Source: Microcoleus asticus IPMA8
Lineage (GTDB): Bacteria > Cyanobacteriota > Cyanobacteriia > Cyanobacteriales > Microcoleaceae
Direction: 5' to 3'
Length of the DNA: 39,410 bases
Assembly (NCBI RefSeq): GCF_013179805.1
Contig: NZ_SRRZ01000068.1
Span: 1 to 39,410, forward strand
The notes below the pieces were generated by a model, which was given only the letters and a program-made list of their open reading frames with translations, searched no databases and was not told where the DNA came from. Numbering within the stretch: the first letter of the stretch is position 1; the number at the start of each line of letters is the position of its first letter. The position numbers and the translations under genes were made by a program. Of the stretch, positions 14,462 through 23,657 are shown piece by piece.

Positions 14462-15400
14462 GTGTTTTTTAGTGTTGTGATTCCGACGTACAATCGTAAA
14501 CCGATTTTGGCAAAATGTCTGCTGGCTTTGGAAAATCAGCAGTTCGGTGAGATTGTCAGAGAGTATGAAGTAATAGTCGTGGACGACGGCTCGACGGACG
14601 GGACGCTGGAGTGGTTGGCGGCGGATGCGGACTTGTTGCCTCACGTGCGATCGATCGCCCAATGTCACCAAGGCCCGGCGGCGGCCCGGAATTTGGGCGT
14701 TGAAGATGCTAAGGGCGATACGATTATTTTTATTGACAGCGATTTGGTGGTAACAGAGCATTTTTTGCAAGCACACGCCGATGCTTTGCTACAGGGTTAC
14801 AAAGATACTGATGCGGTTTTTACTTACGGCAGCGTGATTAATACTTGCAATTTCGACAATCCTACTTCCGAACCTTACAAAATAACAGATTTTTCGGCGG
14901 CTTATTTTGCTACGGGAAATGTGGCGATCGCCCGCCACTGGCTGCTGGCTGCTGGACTGTTTGACACTCGGTTTCAACTGTACGGATGGGAAGATTTAGA
15001 ATTGGGTGTCAGGTTAAAAAAATTAGGTTTAAAACTGATTAAATGTCCGGCTGCTGTCGGATATCACTGGCATCCACCTTTTAGTTTAGAGCAAATTCCG
15101 GGCATGATTGACAGAGAAATTCAGCGGGGCAGAATGGGAGTTTTGTTTTATCAAAAACACCCAAGTTGGGAAGTGCGAATGATGATACAAATGACTTTTT
15201 TGCACCAAATACTCTGGGGAGTTTTATCATTGGGCGGGATGCTGAACGAGCGGACGATGACTCCTTTTTTGCAGTGGTTGATTGACCAGGGCAAGCCGCA
15301 GTTAGCTTTAGAAATTGCTCGGATTTTTCTGAATTGGTATAACGTTAAAGCCGTGTACGCCGCAAGCGGGGAATTGCAGACCGAGACAAAGATACCATAA
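14462..15400 (+). CDS. Family 2 glycosyltransferase (GT-A fold)
   Basis: 312 residues starting at GTG 14462, with AAAAGG just upstream. The N terminus is FFSVVIPTYNRKPILAKCLL, followed by VIVVDDGSTDGTLEWL (nucleotide-binding DDGS), GPAAARNLGVEDAKGDTIIF, IDSDLVV (metal-binding D-x-D) and, later, GWEDLELGVRL with the catalytic ED. The C-terminal 80 residues are helical with a hydrophobic patch (MTFLHQILWGVLSLGGML) that may touch the membrane. It transfers a sugar from a nucleotide donor, probably for envelope or extracellular polysaccharide; the acceptor is unknown. No other sugar genes are adjacent. Confidence 0.92.
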   Translation: MFFSVVIPTYNRKPILAKCLLALENQQFGEIVREYEVIVVDDGSTDGTLEWLAADADLLPHVRSIAQCHQGPAAARNLGVEDAKGDTIIFIDSDLVVTEHFLQAHADALLQGYKDTDAVFTYGSVINTCNFDNPTSEPYKITDFSAAYFATGNVAIARHWLLAAGLFDTRFQLYGWEDLELGVRLKKLGLKLIKCPAAVGYHWHPPFSLEQIPGMIDREIQRGRMGVLFYQKHPSWEVRMMIQMTFLHQILWGVLSLGGMLNERTMTPFLQWLIDQGKPQLALEIARIFLNWYNVKAVYAASGELQTETKIP

Positions 15401-15969
15401 ATCAGCCCGATGGCGCAAATAAAATATAATATATTGTAGGAGTTTTTCAGGGCGCATTGGTGTCAATTGAAGCTCCAATGTAGTAACGGTATACTGTTTT
15501 ACAGTTATGCCTAAATCCCCCTAGCCCTGCTTAAAAAGGGCAATTTAGGGGGTTCAAGACTTGGATACAAACAAGACAGACAAAGGATTTTAGTCTTAAG
15601 TTGACACGAATAGTCATGGCTGGTTTAGTTGGCATTTAGAGTAAGTAGATCTACTGAAAAAACCTAACACCGAGTCACTCGGTAAATGCAGGCGAAACCG
15701 GGTTATAGACACTGTAAAAGTTTTATGTTTAATCAAAGTTGCTTAGCCTGTGCTTTGAGCAAGCTCTGCTTTTCACTCGATTGACTGCGATAATTTGAGC
15801 CGCAAACATTTTCAAAGGACGCTTATTTTTGATATTATGATAGATGATTTAGGAGTACGCTATATATAGCCGATAGTTGTGCTAATTTCCCGGGAAGTGT
15901 GAGGTACAAGCGGTTAATAGCTTTAAAAAATATTCCCAAAAATAAAATTTAATAGTTCGAGAGCCTGCT
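15401..15969. other. Intergenic region before the histidine kinase
   Basis: 569 bases without a gene. It includes a long imperfect hairpin (15517-15552): ccccct pairs with aggggg and gccct with agggc, a C/G-rich repeat type frequent in cyanobacteria. It also includes a GAAACCGGGTTA motif (about 15693) of the family listed at 23525. The last 100 bases are AT-rich. No clear promoter could be fixed. Confidence 0.6.
15517..15552. repeat. CCCCCT-AGGGGG hairpin
   Basis: Arms 15517-15522/15547-15552 and 15524-15528/15537-15541 form one bulged stem. It lies about 117 bases after the glycosyltransferase and may help end its transcript. Confidence 0.7.
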
Positions 15970-18732
15970 GTGAATACAACTGACGGTAAAGATCCAAGAC
16001 TAGAAACTATTACACTTCAAAACACTGTCTTACAAGAAAATATTTTAATGGTGGACGACCACCCAGAAAGCTTGCGGCTTTTATCCCAGCTTTTGTCTAA
16101 GCGGGGATATAAAGTTCGGCCGACACGGGATGGCAAATTGGCTCTCAACTTTGCTCTATCGAGTCCACCGGATTTGATTTTGCTGGACATTCTGATGCCA
16201 GGTATGGATGGCTATCAAGTCTGCGAACAGCTAAAAGCTTGTCCGGAAACCAAAGATATTCCTGTGATTTTTATCAGTTCTTTAAATGAAGTTTTTGATA
16301 AAGTAAAAGCTTTTTCGCTGGGGGCAGTAGACTACATTGCTAAACCGTTTCAAACAGAAGAAGTGGTGAGCCGCGTCGAAAATCAACTGCTTCTGAGCCG
16401 GCTTTATAAGCAAGTTTTAGCACAAAATGCGCAACTGCAAGCAGAAATAGAAGAACGCAAGCGGATCGAAGCAGAACTCCGAGACAGCCAACGCTGGCTG
16501 TCGGCAGTAATTCAAACGAATCCTAATCTTTTGTACGTTTACGATTTGATAGAACAGCGAACTCTGTATATTAACCGCGAAATTTATAGCGATATTGGCT
16601 ACAGCTTTGAAGAAATACAACAGATGGCTGGAGCATTTATTCATAACTTAATACACCCTGACGATTGGCCGGGATTGTCAGAACACATGAGCAGGATTGA
16701 GACAGCAAAAGACGGTGAAAGCTTTGAGTTTGAGTACCGAATTCAGCACAAAAACGGTGAATATAGCTGGTTTTTGAGTCGGGATACCGTTTTTGCCAGA
16801 ACAGCGGACGACAAACCTTGGAAAATTCTGGGAACTGCTACTGAAATTAGCGATCGCAAACAAGCTGAACTCGAACTTAAAACAGCTTTAGCTGCTTTGG
16901 AACGGCAAATCAAGCAAAGATTTCTGCTAGAAACAATTACTCTGGAAATTCGCTACAGCTTAAAGCAGGATCAAATTTTTCAAACAGTGGCGGCCCAAAT
17001 AGGTCGAATTTTTAATGCCGATTGCTGCTTGATTCACACCTACACAGAACACCCAAATCCCCGCATTTTTAATGTGGCTGAGTACAGAAAAACCGCGTCT
17101 AAATCGCTTTTAGATGTAGAAATACCCATAAATGGCACTCGTCACACTCAGTTTTTATTGTCCCAAGATCAAGCTGTAGTTTATGATGATGTTTTTGCCG
17201 AACCTCTGCTAGAAAACGTCAGAGAATTGTACTCTCAAATAGGTTTGAAGTCGATGATATCCATCCGCACTTCCTACCAGGGAAAAGCTAACGGAATGAT
17301 ATGCTTGCACCAGTACGATCGCCCCCGCCACTGGACGCAAGATGAGATCGGATTATTGAAAGGTGTGGCAGCACAAATGGGAATTGCGATCGCTCAAGCC
17401 AATCTTCTCGAACAAGATAAAAAACAGCGACTTAAACTTCAGCAGAGCGAAGCTAGTCTAGCAGCAGCCCAGAAAATTGCCCATATCGGCAGTTGGGAAT
17501 TTGATTTAGTCACAAAAAAAATTACTTGGTCAGAAGAAGTATTCCGCATTTTTGGTCTTGACTCAACCGCAACTGAACCAAGATCTGCCCAACTTTTAAA
17601 GATGTGTCATCCCGACGACAGAGACTTGTTCCAACAAACTGTCAACCTCACTATATCACAAGGAATTTCCTACAAAAAAGAGTTCCGATTTTTGCATCCC
17701 AGCGGGCAAATTCTATACGTGGAAGGAAGGGGAGAAGCTGTTTTTGACAAAACCGCAAAAGTAATCAAACTGTTGGGAACAGTCATGGATATTAGCGATC
17801 GCAAACAAGCCGAAGCAGCTTTGCTTCTTAGCGAACAGCGAGAACGAGAAAAAGCGCAACAGCTAGAACAAACTCTGGAAGACTTAAAAAATGCTCAATC
17901 CCAGCTCATTCAAGCCGAAAAAATGTCAACTATCGGGCAAATGGTAGCGGGAGTAGCCCACGAAATTAATAACCCCGTCAACTTCATCTACGGCAATATT
18001 ATTCCCGCCGCACAGTACGCTCGCGATTTGGTAGAATTAATCGCTCTCTACCAGCAACACTATCCCGAACCAGTTGCCGAAATAGACGAAAGATTGGCAG
18101 AAATAGAAGTAGATTTTATCGCTGAGGATTTTCCTAAAATCCTGGCTTCAATGCAAGAAGGTGCTAACCGCATTAAGCAGATCGTGCTGTCTTTGCGAAA
18201 CTTTTCAAGACTCGACGAAACAGAGCGCAAAGTAATAGATATTCATGAAGGGATAGAGAGCACTTTGGTTATTTTGCAGCACCGATTGCAGTCACAGGTA
18301 AAACGTGCGGAAATTCAAGTTATTAAAAATTACGGCGAACTGCCAAAAGTCGAGTGTTATCCGGCTCAATTAAACCAGGTATTTATGAATTTACTGTCGA
18401 ATGCGATCGACGCTGTGGAAGAGTCATCAGCAAACTGTACTTGCAAAGTTAACCAAATTCGCATTGTTACTGAAGTCAGCAGCGACAATCAAGTGTGCGT
18501 GCGGATTTCTGACAGCGGGCCCGGTATCCGTCCCGAAGTTCAGTCAAGGATGTTTGACCCGTTTTTTACTACCAAACCGATCGGCAGCGGCACTGGTTTG
18601 GGGTTGTCGATTAGTTACCAAATTGTTAAAGACACCCACGGCGGTAAGTTGGAGTGTCATTCAGAAGTTGGCCGGGGAACAGAATTTGCGATCGAACTGC
18701 CGATTTTCCAAAAGTTGAAAGTTAAAAGTTAG
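15970..18732 (+). CDS. Hybrid sensor histidine kinase: REC-PAS-GAF-PAS-HisKA-HATPase
   Basis: 920 residues from GTG 15970, with no membrane segment. Residues 25-140 are a receiver domain with acid pair D29/D30, phospho-acceptor D73 (LILLDILMPGMDGYQV) and K125 (YIAKPF). Next is a PAS domain (about 175-300, ending GTATEISDRKQAE), a GAF domain (about 320-480), and a second PAS/PAC (about 500-615, KIAHIGSWEFDLVTKKITWS to TVMDISDRKQAE). The kinase core is last: H664 in VAGVAHEINNPVNF, N box MNLLSNAIDAVEE, G1 DSGPGI and G2 GSGTGLGLSI. The order (receiver first) means it both receives a phosphoryl group and starts a new relay. It is a soluble sensor; the ligand is unknown. The GAF lacks an obvious bilin-binding cysteine motif. 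Confidence 0.94.
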   Translation: MNTTDGKDPRLETITLQNTVLQENILMVDDHPESLRLLSQLLSKRGYKVRPTRDGKLALNFALSSPPDLILLDILMPGMDGYQVCEQLKACPETKDIPVIFISSLNEVFDKVKAFSLGAVDYIAKPFQTEEVVSRVENQLLLSRLYKQVLAQNAQLQAEIEERKRIEAELRDSQRWLSAVIQTNPNLLYVYDLIEQRTLYINREIYSDIGYSFEEIQQMAGAFIHNLIHPDDWPGLSEHMSRIETAKDGESFEFEYRIQHKNGEYSWFLSRDTVFARTADDKPWKILGTATEISDRKQAELELKTALAALERQIKQRFLLETITLEIRYSLKQDQIFQTVAAQIGRIFNADCCLIHTYTEHPNPRIFNVAEYRKTASKSLLDVEIPINGTRHTQFLLSQDQAVVYDDVFAEPLLENVRELYSQIGLKSMISIRTSYQGKANGMICLHQYDRPRHWTQDEIGLLKGVAAQMGIAIAQANLLEQDKKQRLKLQQSEASLAAAQKIAHIGSWEFDLVTKKITWSEEVFRIFGLDSTATEPRSAQLLKMCHPDDRDLFQQTVNLTISQGISYKKEFRFLHPSGQILYVEGRGEAVFDKTAKVIKLLGTVMDISDRKQAEAALLLSEQREREKAQQLEQTLEDLKNAQSQLIQAEKMSTIGQMVAGVAHEINNPVNFIYGNIIPAAQYARDLVELIALYQQHYPEPVAEIDERLAEIEVDFIAEDFPKILASMQEGANRIKQIVLSLRNFSRLDETERKVIDIHEGIESTLVILQHRLQSQVKRAEIQVIKNYGELPKVECYPAQLNQVFMNLLSNAIDAVEESSANCTCKVNQIRIVTEVSSDNQVCVRISDSGPGIRPEVQSRMFDPFFTTKPIGSGTGLGLSISYQIVKDTHGGKLECHSEVGRGTEFAIELPIFQKLKVKS

Positions 18733-19109
18733 GATAAGCTGTTATATCTTGTCCGGTAAATTAACCATAATTCTTGTAGTGACCGGTTTACCAACAATCT
18801 ATAATATAAGCCAGAGATGAGCGTAAACGCACCCCTACCGTCAGATTGGGGGCAATTCAACAAAGATTATATTAATCCTCTATCAGAACCTATTCTATGG
18901 TGCGTCATAACCTGACATTTTATCTAGTATTTCCTGTGAACGACCTGTCATTTAGTTTAATGTCATCCTAAACATGATAAAATAAAGAGTTAGCCTTTAG
19001 AGGCTCCAGACGTTGCGCTGCTAAAATTAGTAGTGAATATTACAGTTGCTATTATACAAACTCTGTCAACATACGTCTGCTGTAGCGTCTACCACATTTT
19101 AACTGAATT
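18733..19109. other. Intergenic region upstream of agrE
   Basis: 377 bases with no gene. It contains the NtcA-like box at 19030-19043, a TATTAT box at 19050-19055 and several short palindromes. There is no clear terminator for the kinase gene. Confidence 0.6.
19030..19043 (+). promoter_or_regulatory. NtcA-type box GTA-N8-TAC upstream of agrE
   Basis: GTA at 19030-19032, eight bases, then TAC at 19041-19043, the exact consensus of the global nitrogen regulator NtcA. It lies 66 bases before the agrE start. A TATTAT box starts 6 bases after it, closer than the roughly 22 bases of activated promoters. If that -10 is the one used, the box would overlap the -35 and NtcA might repress. A chance match of six fixed bases inside a gap of this size is about one in ten. 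Confidence 0.5.
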
Positions 19110-21224
19110 ATGACTGACTCAATTCGCTTCCTCATGTGCGCTCCCGACCACTACGATGTAGACTACGTGATTAATCCGTGGATGGAGGGAAATGTCCACA
19201 AATCATCGCGCGATCGCGCCGTCGAACAGTGGGAAAAACTCTACCACGTCCTCAAAGACAACGCGGTGGTAGACCTCGTACCGCCCGAAAAAGGCTGGCC
19301 GGATATGGTTTTCACCGCCAACGCAGGCTTGCTGTTAGGCAATACCTTCGTCCTCAGCCGTTTCTATCACAAAGAACGCCAAGGCGAAGAGCCCTATTTC
19401 AAAGCATGGTTTGAAAGCAAAGGTTTCACCGTGCACGAACTTCCGAAAGACTTGCCGTTTGAGGGCGCTGGCGATGCTTTGCTCGATCGCGAAGGACGCT
19501 GGTTGTGGGCCGGATACGGCTTCCGTTCCGAACTAGACTCGCACCCGTTACTAGCAAAATGGCTCAACATTGAAGTGCTTTCGCTGCGTTTAGTTGACGA
19601 ACGATTCTATCACCTAGATACCTGTTTTTGTCCCCTGACCTGCGGCTATTTGCTCTACTATCCAGCCGCATTTGACTCGTACTCCAACCGCTTAATTGAA
19701 ATGCGAGTTGCGCCGGAAAAACGCATTGCCATTGAAGAAGCAGATGCCGCAAATTTTGCCTGCAATGCCGTCAATATTGACAAAATTGTGGTAATGAACA
19801 AGGTTAGCGAAGCCTTGAAAACGCGCATCACTAAGGCCGGTTTTCAAGTTATTGAAACGCCGCTGAGCGAATTCCTCAAAGCCGGCGGTGCTGCTAAGTG
19901 TTTGACGCTGCGGGTAACGGAACCAGTGCAAGAAGAGCGATCGGCAAACGTGATGGTAGAAAGCCGCACAATTCGCATGGAAGGTCACTTGCTTGATGCT
20001 GGTTTAATCAGTCGCGCTTTAGACTTAATTATCGAAAACGGCGGCAGTTTCCAAGTGCTCAATTTCAATTTAGGAGAGCAGCGGCAAAGCACATCATCTG
20101 CGGACGTTAAAGTTTCGGCTCCTTCCCACGATGTGATGGAAGAAATCATGGGACTGCTGATTGACTTGGGTGCAGTGCCCCCGCCGCAAGAGATTTGCGA
20201 CGCTATTTTAGAACCGGTAGTGCAAGATGGCGTCGGCCCGGACGACTTTTATGTGAGTACGATTTATCCCACAGAAGTGCGGGTAAATAACCAGTGGGTG
20301 AAGGTACAAAATCAGCGGATGGATGGAGCAGTAGCTATTACAGAAGCGGCAGAAGGCCCAGTGGCAAAATGCAAATTATTGCGCGATTTAAAAGTAGGTG
20401 AAAAAGTAGTTGTTGATGTGGTTGGCATCCGCACCATCCGCAAAACAGAATCGCGGGAACAGCGCAATTCTCAAGAATTCAGCTTTATGTCTGGCAGCGT
20501 TTCTAGCGAACGCCGCGTCGAATTGGTAGTAGAACAAGTAGCGTGGGAATTGCGCCAAATTCGCGATCGCGGTGGCAAAGTTGTAGTGACGGCGGGGCCT
20601 GTTGTCATCCACACCGGCGGTGGCGAACATTTAGCGCACTTAATTCGTGAAGGTTACGTGCAAGCGTTGTTGGGCGGAAATGCGATCGCAGTTCACGACA
20701 TGGAACAGTCGAGCATGGGAACTTCTTTAGGAGTTGACATGAAACGCGGCGTAGCTGTGCGCGGCGGACACCGCCATCACTTGAAAATGATTAACACAGT
20801 CAGGCGTTATGGCAGTATTGCTAAAACCGTTGAGGCGGGAATTATTACCAGCGGTGTGATGTACGAGTGCGTGAAGCATAATATACCCTTTTCTCTTGCA
20901 GGTTCGATCCGCGATGACGGGCCACTTCCTGACACGCAAATGGATTTAGTTAAGGCTCAAGAAGAATATACTGAGCTGTTACGGGGTGCGGATATGGTGT
21001 TAATGCTGTCGTCTATGCTGCACTCAATTGGTGTGGGAAATATGACGCCAGCAGGTGTGAAGATGGTCTGTGTGGACATTAATCCGGCTGTGGTGACGAA
21101 ATTGAGCGATCGGGGGTCGATCGAATCTACTGGAGTTGTTACGGATGTGGGATTGTTCCTAAGTTTGTTGGTGAATCAATTGGATAAATTGACCAGCCGC
21201 CATCATGTAACTCAATCCGTGTAG
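19110..21224 (+). CDS. agrE: Bifunctional arginine dihydrolase / ornithine cyclodeaminase (AgrE/ArgZ)
   Basis: A 704-residue cyanobacterial enzyme. The N-terminal guanidine-modifying domain (about 1-275) converts arginine to ornithine, ammonia and CO2. The expected residues are visible: N71 in FTANAGLLLG, H168 in RFYHLDTCFC, and the catalytic C264 in AGGAAKCLTLRVTEP. The middle and C-terminal part (about 285-690) is the LOR/SDH-type region related to ornithine cyclodeaminase, which can make proline; it includes VVVTAGPVVIHTGGGEHLAH and the nucleotide-binding-like stretches VDMKRGVAVRGGHRH and MVCVDINPAVVTKLSDRGSI. The length equals that of characterised members (about 700). It is the key enzyme of the ornithine-ammonia cycle and of cyanophycin-nitrogen use. 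The start ATG 19110 matches the family N terminus. A possible NtcA box precedes it. Confidence 0.95.
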   Translation: MTDSIRFLMCAPDHYDVDYVINPWMEGNVHKSSRDRAVEQWEKLYHVLKDNAVVDLVPPEKGWPDMVFTANAGLLLGNTFVLSRFYHKERQGEEPYFKAWFESKGFTVHELPKDLPFEGAGDALLDREGRWLWAGYGFRSELDSHPLLAKWLNIEVLSLRLVDERFYHLDTCFCPLTCGYLLYYPAAFDSYSNRLIEMRVAPEKRIAIEEADAANFACNAVNIDKIVVMNKVSEALKTRITKAGFQVIETPLSEFLKAGGAAKCLTLRVTEPVQEERSANVMVESRTIRMEGHLLDAGLISRALDLIIENGGSFQVLNFNLGEQRQSTSSADVKVSAPSHDVMEEIMGLLIDLGAVPPPQEICDAILEPVVQDGVGPDDFYVSTIYPTEVRVNNQWVKVQNQRMDGAVAITEAAEGPVAKCKLLRDLKVGEKVVVDVVGIRTIRKTESREQRNSQEFSFMSGSVSSERRVELVVEQVAWELRQIRDRGGKVVVTAGPVVIHTGGGEHLAHLIREGYVQALLGGNAIAVHDMEQSSMGTSLGVDMKRGVAVRGGHRHHLKMINTVRRYGSIAKTVEAGIITSGVMYECVKHNIPFSLAGSIRDDGPLPDTQMDLVKAQEEYTELLRGADMVLMLSSMLHSIGVGNMTPAGVKMVCVDINPAVVTKLSDRGSIESTGVVTDVGLFLSLLVNQLDKLTSRHHVTQSV

Positions 21225-21290
21225 ACTTGGCGGTTGAAACCGCGTTTATACAAACTTTTGTCTCTCTCTAAGAGACTGAAGAATAGAGGC
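21225..21290 (+). repeat. GGCGGTTGAAA element, copy 1
   Basis: Starting at the agrE stop codon, the DNA reads ggcggttgaaaccgcg, tatacaaac, gagactgaagaatagaggc. The same ordered blocks appear at 34314-34408. The first part folds (cggttgaaaccg). It is probably a dispersed intergenic repeat serving as the 3' end of agrE. Confidence 0.7.
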
Positions 21291-21291
21291 T

Positions 21292-21318
21292 AGTAGGGTG
21301 CGCAATGCGCACCTTACT
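21292..21318. repeat. GGTGCGCA hairpin, copy 2
   Basis: 13-bp arms (agtagggtgcgca and tgcgcaccttact, one G-T pair) around one base. The core GGTGCGCAATGCGCACC is identical to that at 12831-12853. It sits where the start of the following broken gene should be. Confidence 0.88.
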
Positions 21319-21332
21319 AATGCCTAGAAATT

Positions 21333-21842
21333 TTGAGGCAAAAAGCGAAGGTACAGGAATTAATAGACCTCAGAAATTGTATTTTAGAAGGCAGAAATGA
21401 AGATGCTCTAGCGATTGTCGATGAATTAGATGGCATGAGCAAACAAGCAACTTTACGGAAGATCGGGTCTTGTTTACTGATTCTACTAATCCACCTCATT
21501 AAAAATCAAGTAGAATACCGTTTAACAAATTATTGAGTCGCTTCTATTGCTAATTCTGTCCGGGGTATTAAAAAGCTCAATCTTAAAGATAATAAAACAT
21601 TTTACTACATCAACGCTTCGGAGTGGGAGCCTTTTCTAGAAGATGAACTAGAAGCCGCAATTCGTGAGGCTAGCAGGGAAGTATTGGAAGGAAATTTAAG
21701 CCGCGGTCAACTAAATCAAAGAGTGGACAGAGAGCAAATTATGGCGATAGCCACTGGGCTACTGTCGCTGACCTACACTTCTTCTAGAGGTGAATTCGAG
21801 GATGCGATCCATGAATATTTGTCGCAGTTGCCTGGGGGTTAA
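21333..21842 (+). pseudogene. Broken DUF29-like protein gene
   Basis: One frame runs 170 codons from a TTG at 21333 to TAA at 21840-21842 with a single internal stop, TGA at 21534-21536. Before the stop it reads RQKAKVQELIDLRNCILEGR, VDELDGMSKQATLRKIGS, LLIHLIKNQVEYRLTN. After it reads VASIANSVRGIKKLNLKDNK, TFYYINASEWEPFLEDELEA and ends EYLSQLPGG. This resembles a family of cyanobacterial unknowns close to DUF29, where I expect a tryptophan at the stop (TGG to TGA). The normal ATG and N terminus are missing; the hairpin and repeat lie there instead. Both halves keep good codon structure, so the inactivation looks recent. Confidence 0.72.
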
Positions 21843-22275
21843 GATCGGAATGTATAGAGTCAAAAATATCAAAAGGCATTGCTGTAAAATACTGAGGGTA
21901 ATAAACGATGCGTGCGATCGCACCCTATCGAAAGCTATTCGTAAATCAGAGCGTGGCTGGGGCGGGTTTACTTGTTCTTTCGCGCTTTTTTACCGATTTT
22001 GATCGACCCGCCCCTATATCGCCTACAACTTTGATATTGCAATAAAAAGCCTCAGACCCGCAAGCCTGAGGACCGGAGTTCCTGAAAATCGTCACTTCTT
22101 ACTATTGTTGCCAACAAACAGCACAATATACAAGAGGGGTGCAACCCAGCACGGCAGCTTTTGACAGACAGAGATTGCTTCCTGAGTCGCAACGCGAAAG
22201 CAATGTTTAATTCAACACTTCACTTTGCAAAACAATTCCTCTAGCCATTTACATATCTGGGTTGATAATTGTGAT
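21843..22275. other. Intergenic region between the broken gene and gltA
   Basis: 433 bases with no convincing gene on either strand. Apart from the gltA terminator near 22043-22071, I see one HIP1 site (about 21915) and no other clear signal. Confidence 0.6.
22043..22071 (-). terminator. Likely terminator of gltA
   Basis: On the minus strand, CCTCAG (22071-22066) pairs with CTGAGG (22055-22050) around a C/G-containing loop, followed by CTTTTTATT. It is about 205 bases beyond the gltA stop. Confidence 0.7.
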
Positions 22276-23421
22276 TTAGGAGCGGTGTCTGTCCTCGATC
22301 GCAATATAAGGAGCACCGTGAGTCCCCGTATATATTTGAGTCGGGCGGTAAATGCGGTTTGCTTCTAGTTGTTCCTTCCAGTGGGCCAACCAGCCGGCAA
22401 CGCGGGCGATCGCAAAAACCGGCGTAAACAAGTCGATGGGAATTCCCATTTTTCGGTAAACCAGACCAGAATAGAAATCTACATTTGCATAAATTCCTTT
22501 GTGACCCAAGTTCTCCTCAACCACTTCTTCCAACTTGATAGCAATGTCGTAATAATCGTCGTGACCGAAGTTCTCAAACAACTGTTCCGCTAACCTCTGA
22601 AGAATAGTTGCTCTCGGATCTTTCACCTTGTAAACTCGGTGACCGAAGCCCATGATTTTGTCTTTATTTGCAACGCTCTTCTCGACAAAAGCCCGCACGT
22701 TTTCTACCGAACCAATTTGCTCCAACATATCAATCACTTCTTCATTAGCTCCCCCGTGCAGTGGCCCCGCCAAAGTGCCAACGGCTGAAGCAATCACTCC
22801 GTAAGGGTCGGTCAGCGTCGAAGCTGTTACCATTGCCGAAAATGTAGAGGCATTAATTGTATGTTCAGCGTGGAGAGTCAGACAAGTGTCAAAAATGCTA
22901 GCTAACAGCGGATCGGGTTCTTGCTCGTTGAGCATATAAAGAAAGTTAGCCGAGTAGTTCAAGTCATCCCTCGGCCGCACCGGATCATTTCCCCGTCGCA
23001 TTTGCTGGAACGCTGCTACCATTGTGGGAATCTTAGCTAGCAGTCGCACTACAGCTTCTCGAATGTATCCCTGGTTGGGGAGAGCTCGGCGCGAGTAGAA
23101 CAACCCCAGGGCGGCCGCTGAAGCTTGCAGGGCGTCCATTGGATGTCCTCTTTCAGGAAAGCATTTCATCATGTCCCGGATGCGATATTTGATCCGGCGG
23201 TGATACCGAATTTCATGCTCGAAAGCTTCTAGTTCTTCCTTTGTCGGAAGTACCCCCCAGATTAATAAATATGAAGTTTCAAGAAAGGAACTTTTCAGTG
23301 CCAGTTCCTCGATGCTAATCCCGCGATATTCCAGCAATCCTTTTTGTCCATCGACGTAGCTAATGCTGGACAAGGTGGCGGGAACACCTTCTAAACCTGG
23401 TTTGAATTCGCCGACGACCAT
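22276..23421 (-). CDS. gltA: Citrate synthase
   Basis: 381 residues; condenses acetyl-CoA and oxaloacetate to citrate, the entry to the oxidative branch that supplies 2-oxoglutarate for nitrogen assimilation. It has GLEGVPATLSSISYVDGQKG and LEYRGISIEELA at the start, the catalytic HAEHTINASTFSAM (His), GPLHGGANEEV, IMGFGHRVYKVKDPRA and a late VDFYSGLVYRKMGIP (Asp). The size fits the shorter, Gram-positive/cyanobacterial type II-like form. The start ATG at 23421 is supported by the conserved N-terminal block. An AAACCGGGTTT inverted repeat and sixA lie upstream. Confidence 0.97.
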   Translation of the reverse strand: MVVGEFKPGLEGVPATLSSISYVDGQKGLLEYRGISIEELALKSSFLETSYLLIWGVLPTKEELEAFEHEIRYHRRIKYRIRDMMKCFPERGHPMDALQASAAALGLFYSRRALPNQGYIREAVVRLLAKIPTMVAAFQQMRRGNDPVRPRDDLNYSANFLYMLNEQEPDPLLASIFDTCLTLHAEHTINASTFSAMVTASTLTDPYGVIASAVGTLAGPLHGGANEEVIDMLEQIGSVENVRAFVEKSVANKDKIMGFGHRVYKVKDPRATILQRLAEQLFENFGHDDYYDIAIKLEEVVEENLGHKGIYANVDFYSGLVYRKMGIPIDLFTPVFAIARVAGWLAHWKEQLEANRIYRPTQIYTGTHGAPYIAIEDRHRS

Positions 23422-23524
23422 TGCGATACCGTTTTGTGTGAGTTGAATACAATACTAAAAGTACATTACCAGAAACCAAGATAGTGTCACAGTCTTGACA
23501 AATAATCATTTAATTGCGGTTCAG

Positions 23525-23590
23525 AAACCGGGTTTTTCAACCTAGAACCCGATCGCACCGCTGCGTATTTTCGCCCCTCAAACCCGGTTT
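23525..23590. repeat. AAACCGGGTTT inverted repeat, copy 1
   Basis: aaaccgggttt (23525-23535) and aaacccggttt (23580-23590) are exact reverse complements, 66 bases end to end. It lies between gltA and sixA. Similar structures are at 28369-28434 and 29911-29988. Confidence 0.8.
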
Positions 23591-23657
23591 TGGCGTCCGA
23601 GAATGCGGGTTGAAGAGGGCTGGCGCGTACTGTTACTGTCGGGGCGGTTCGCTGTTT

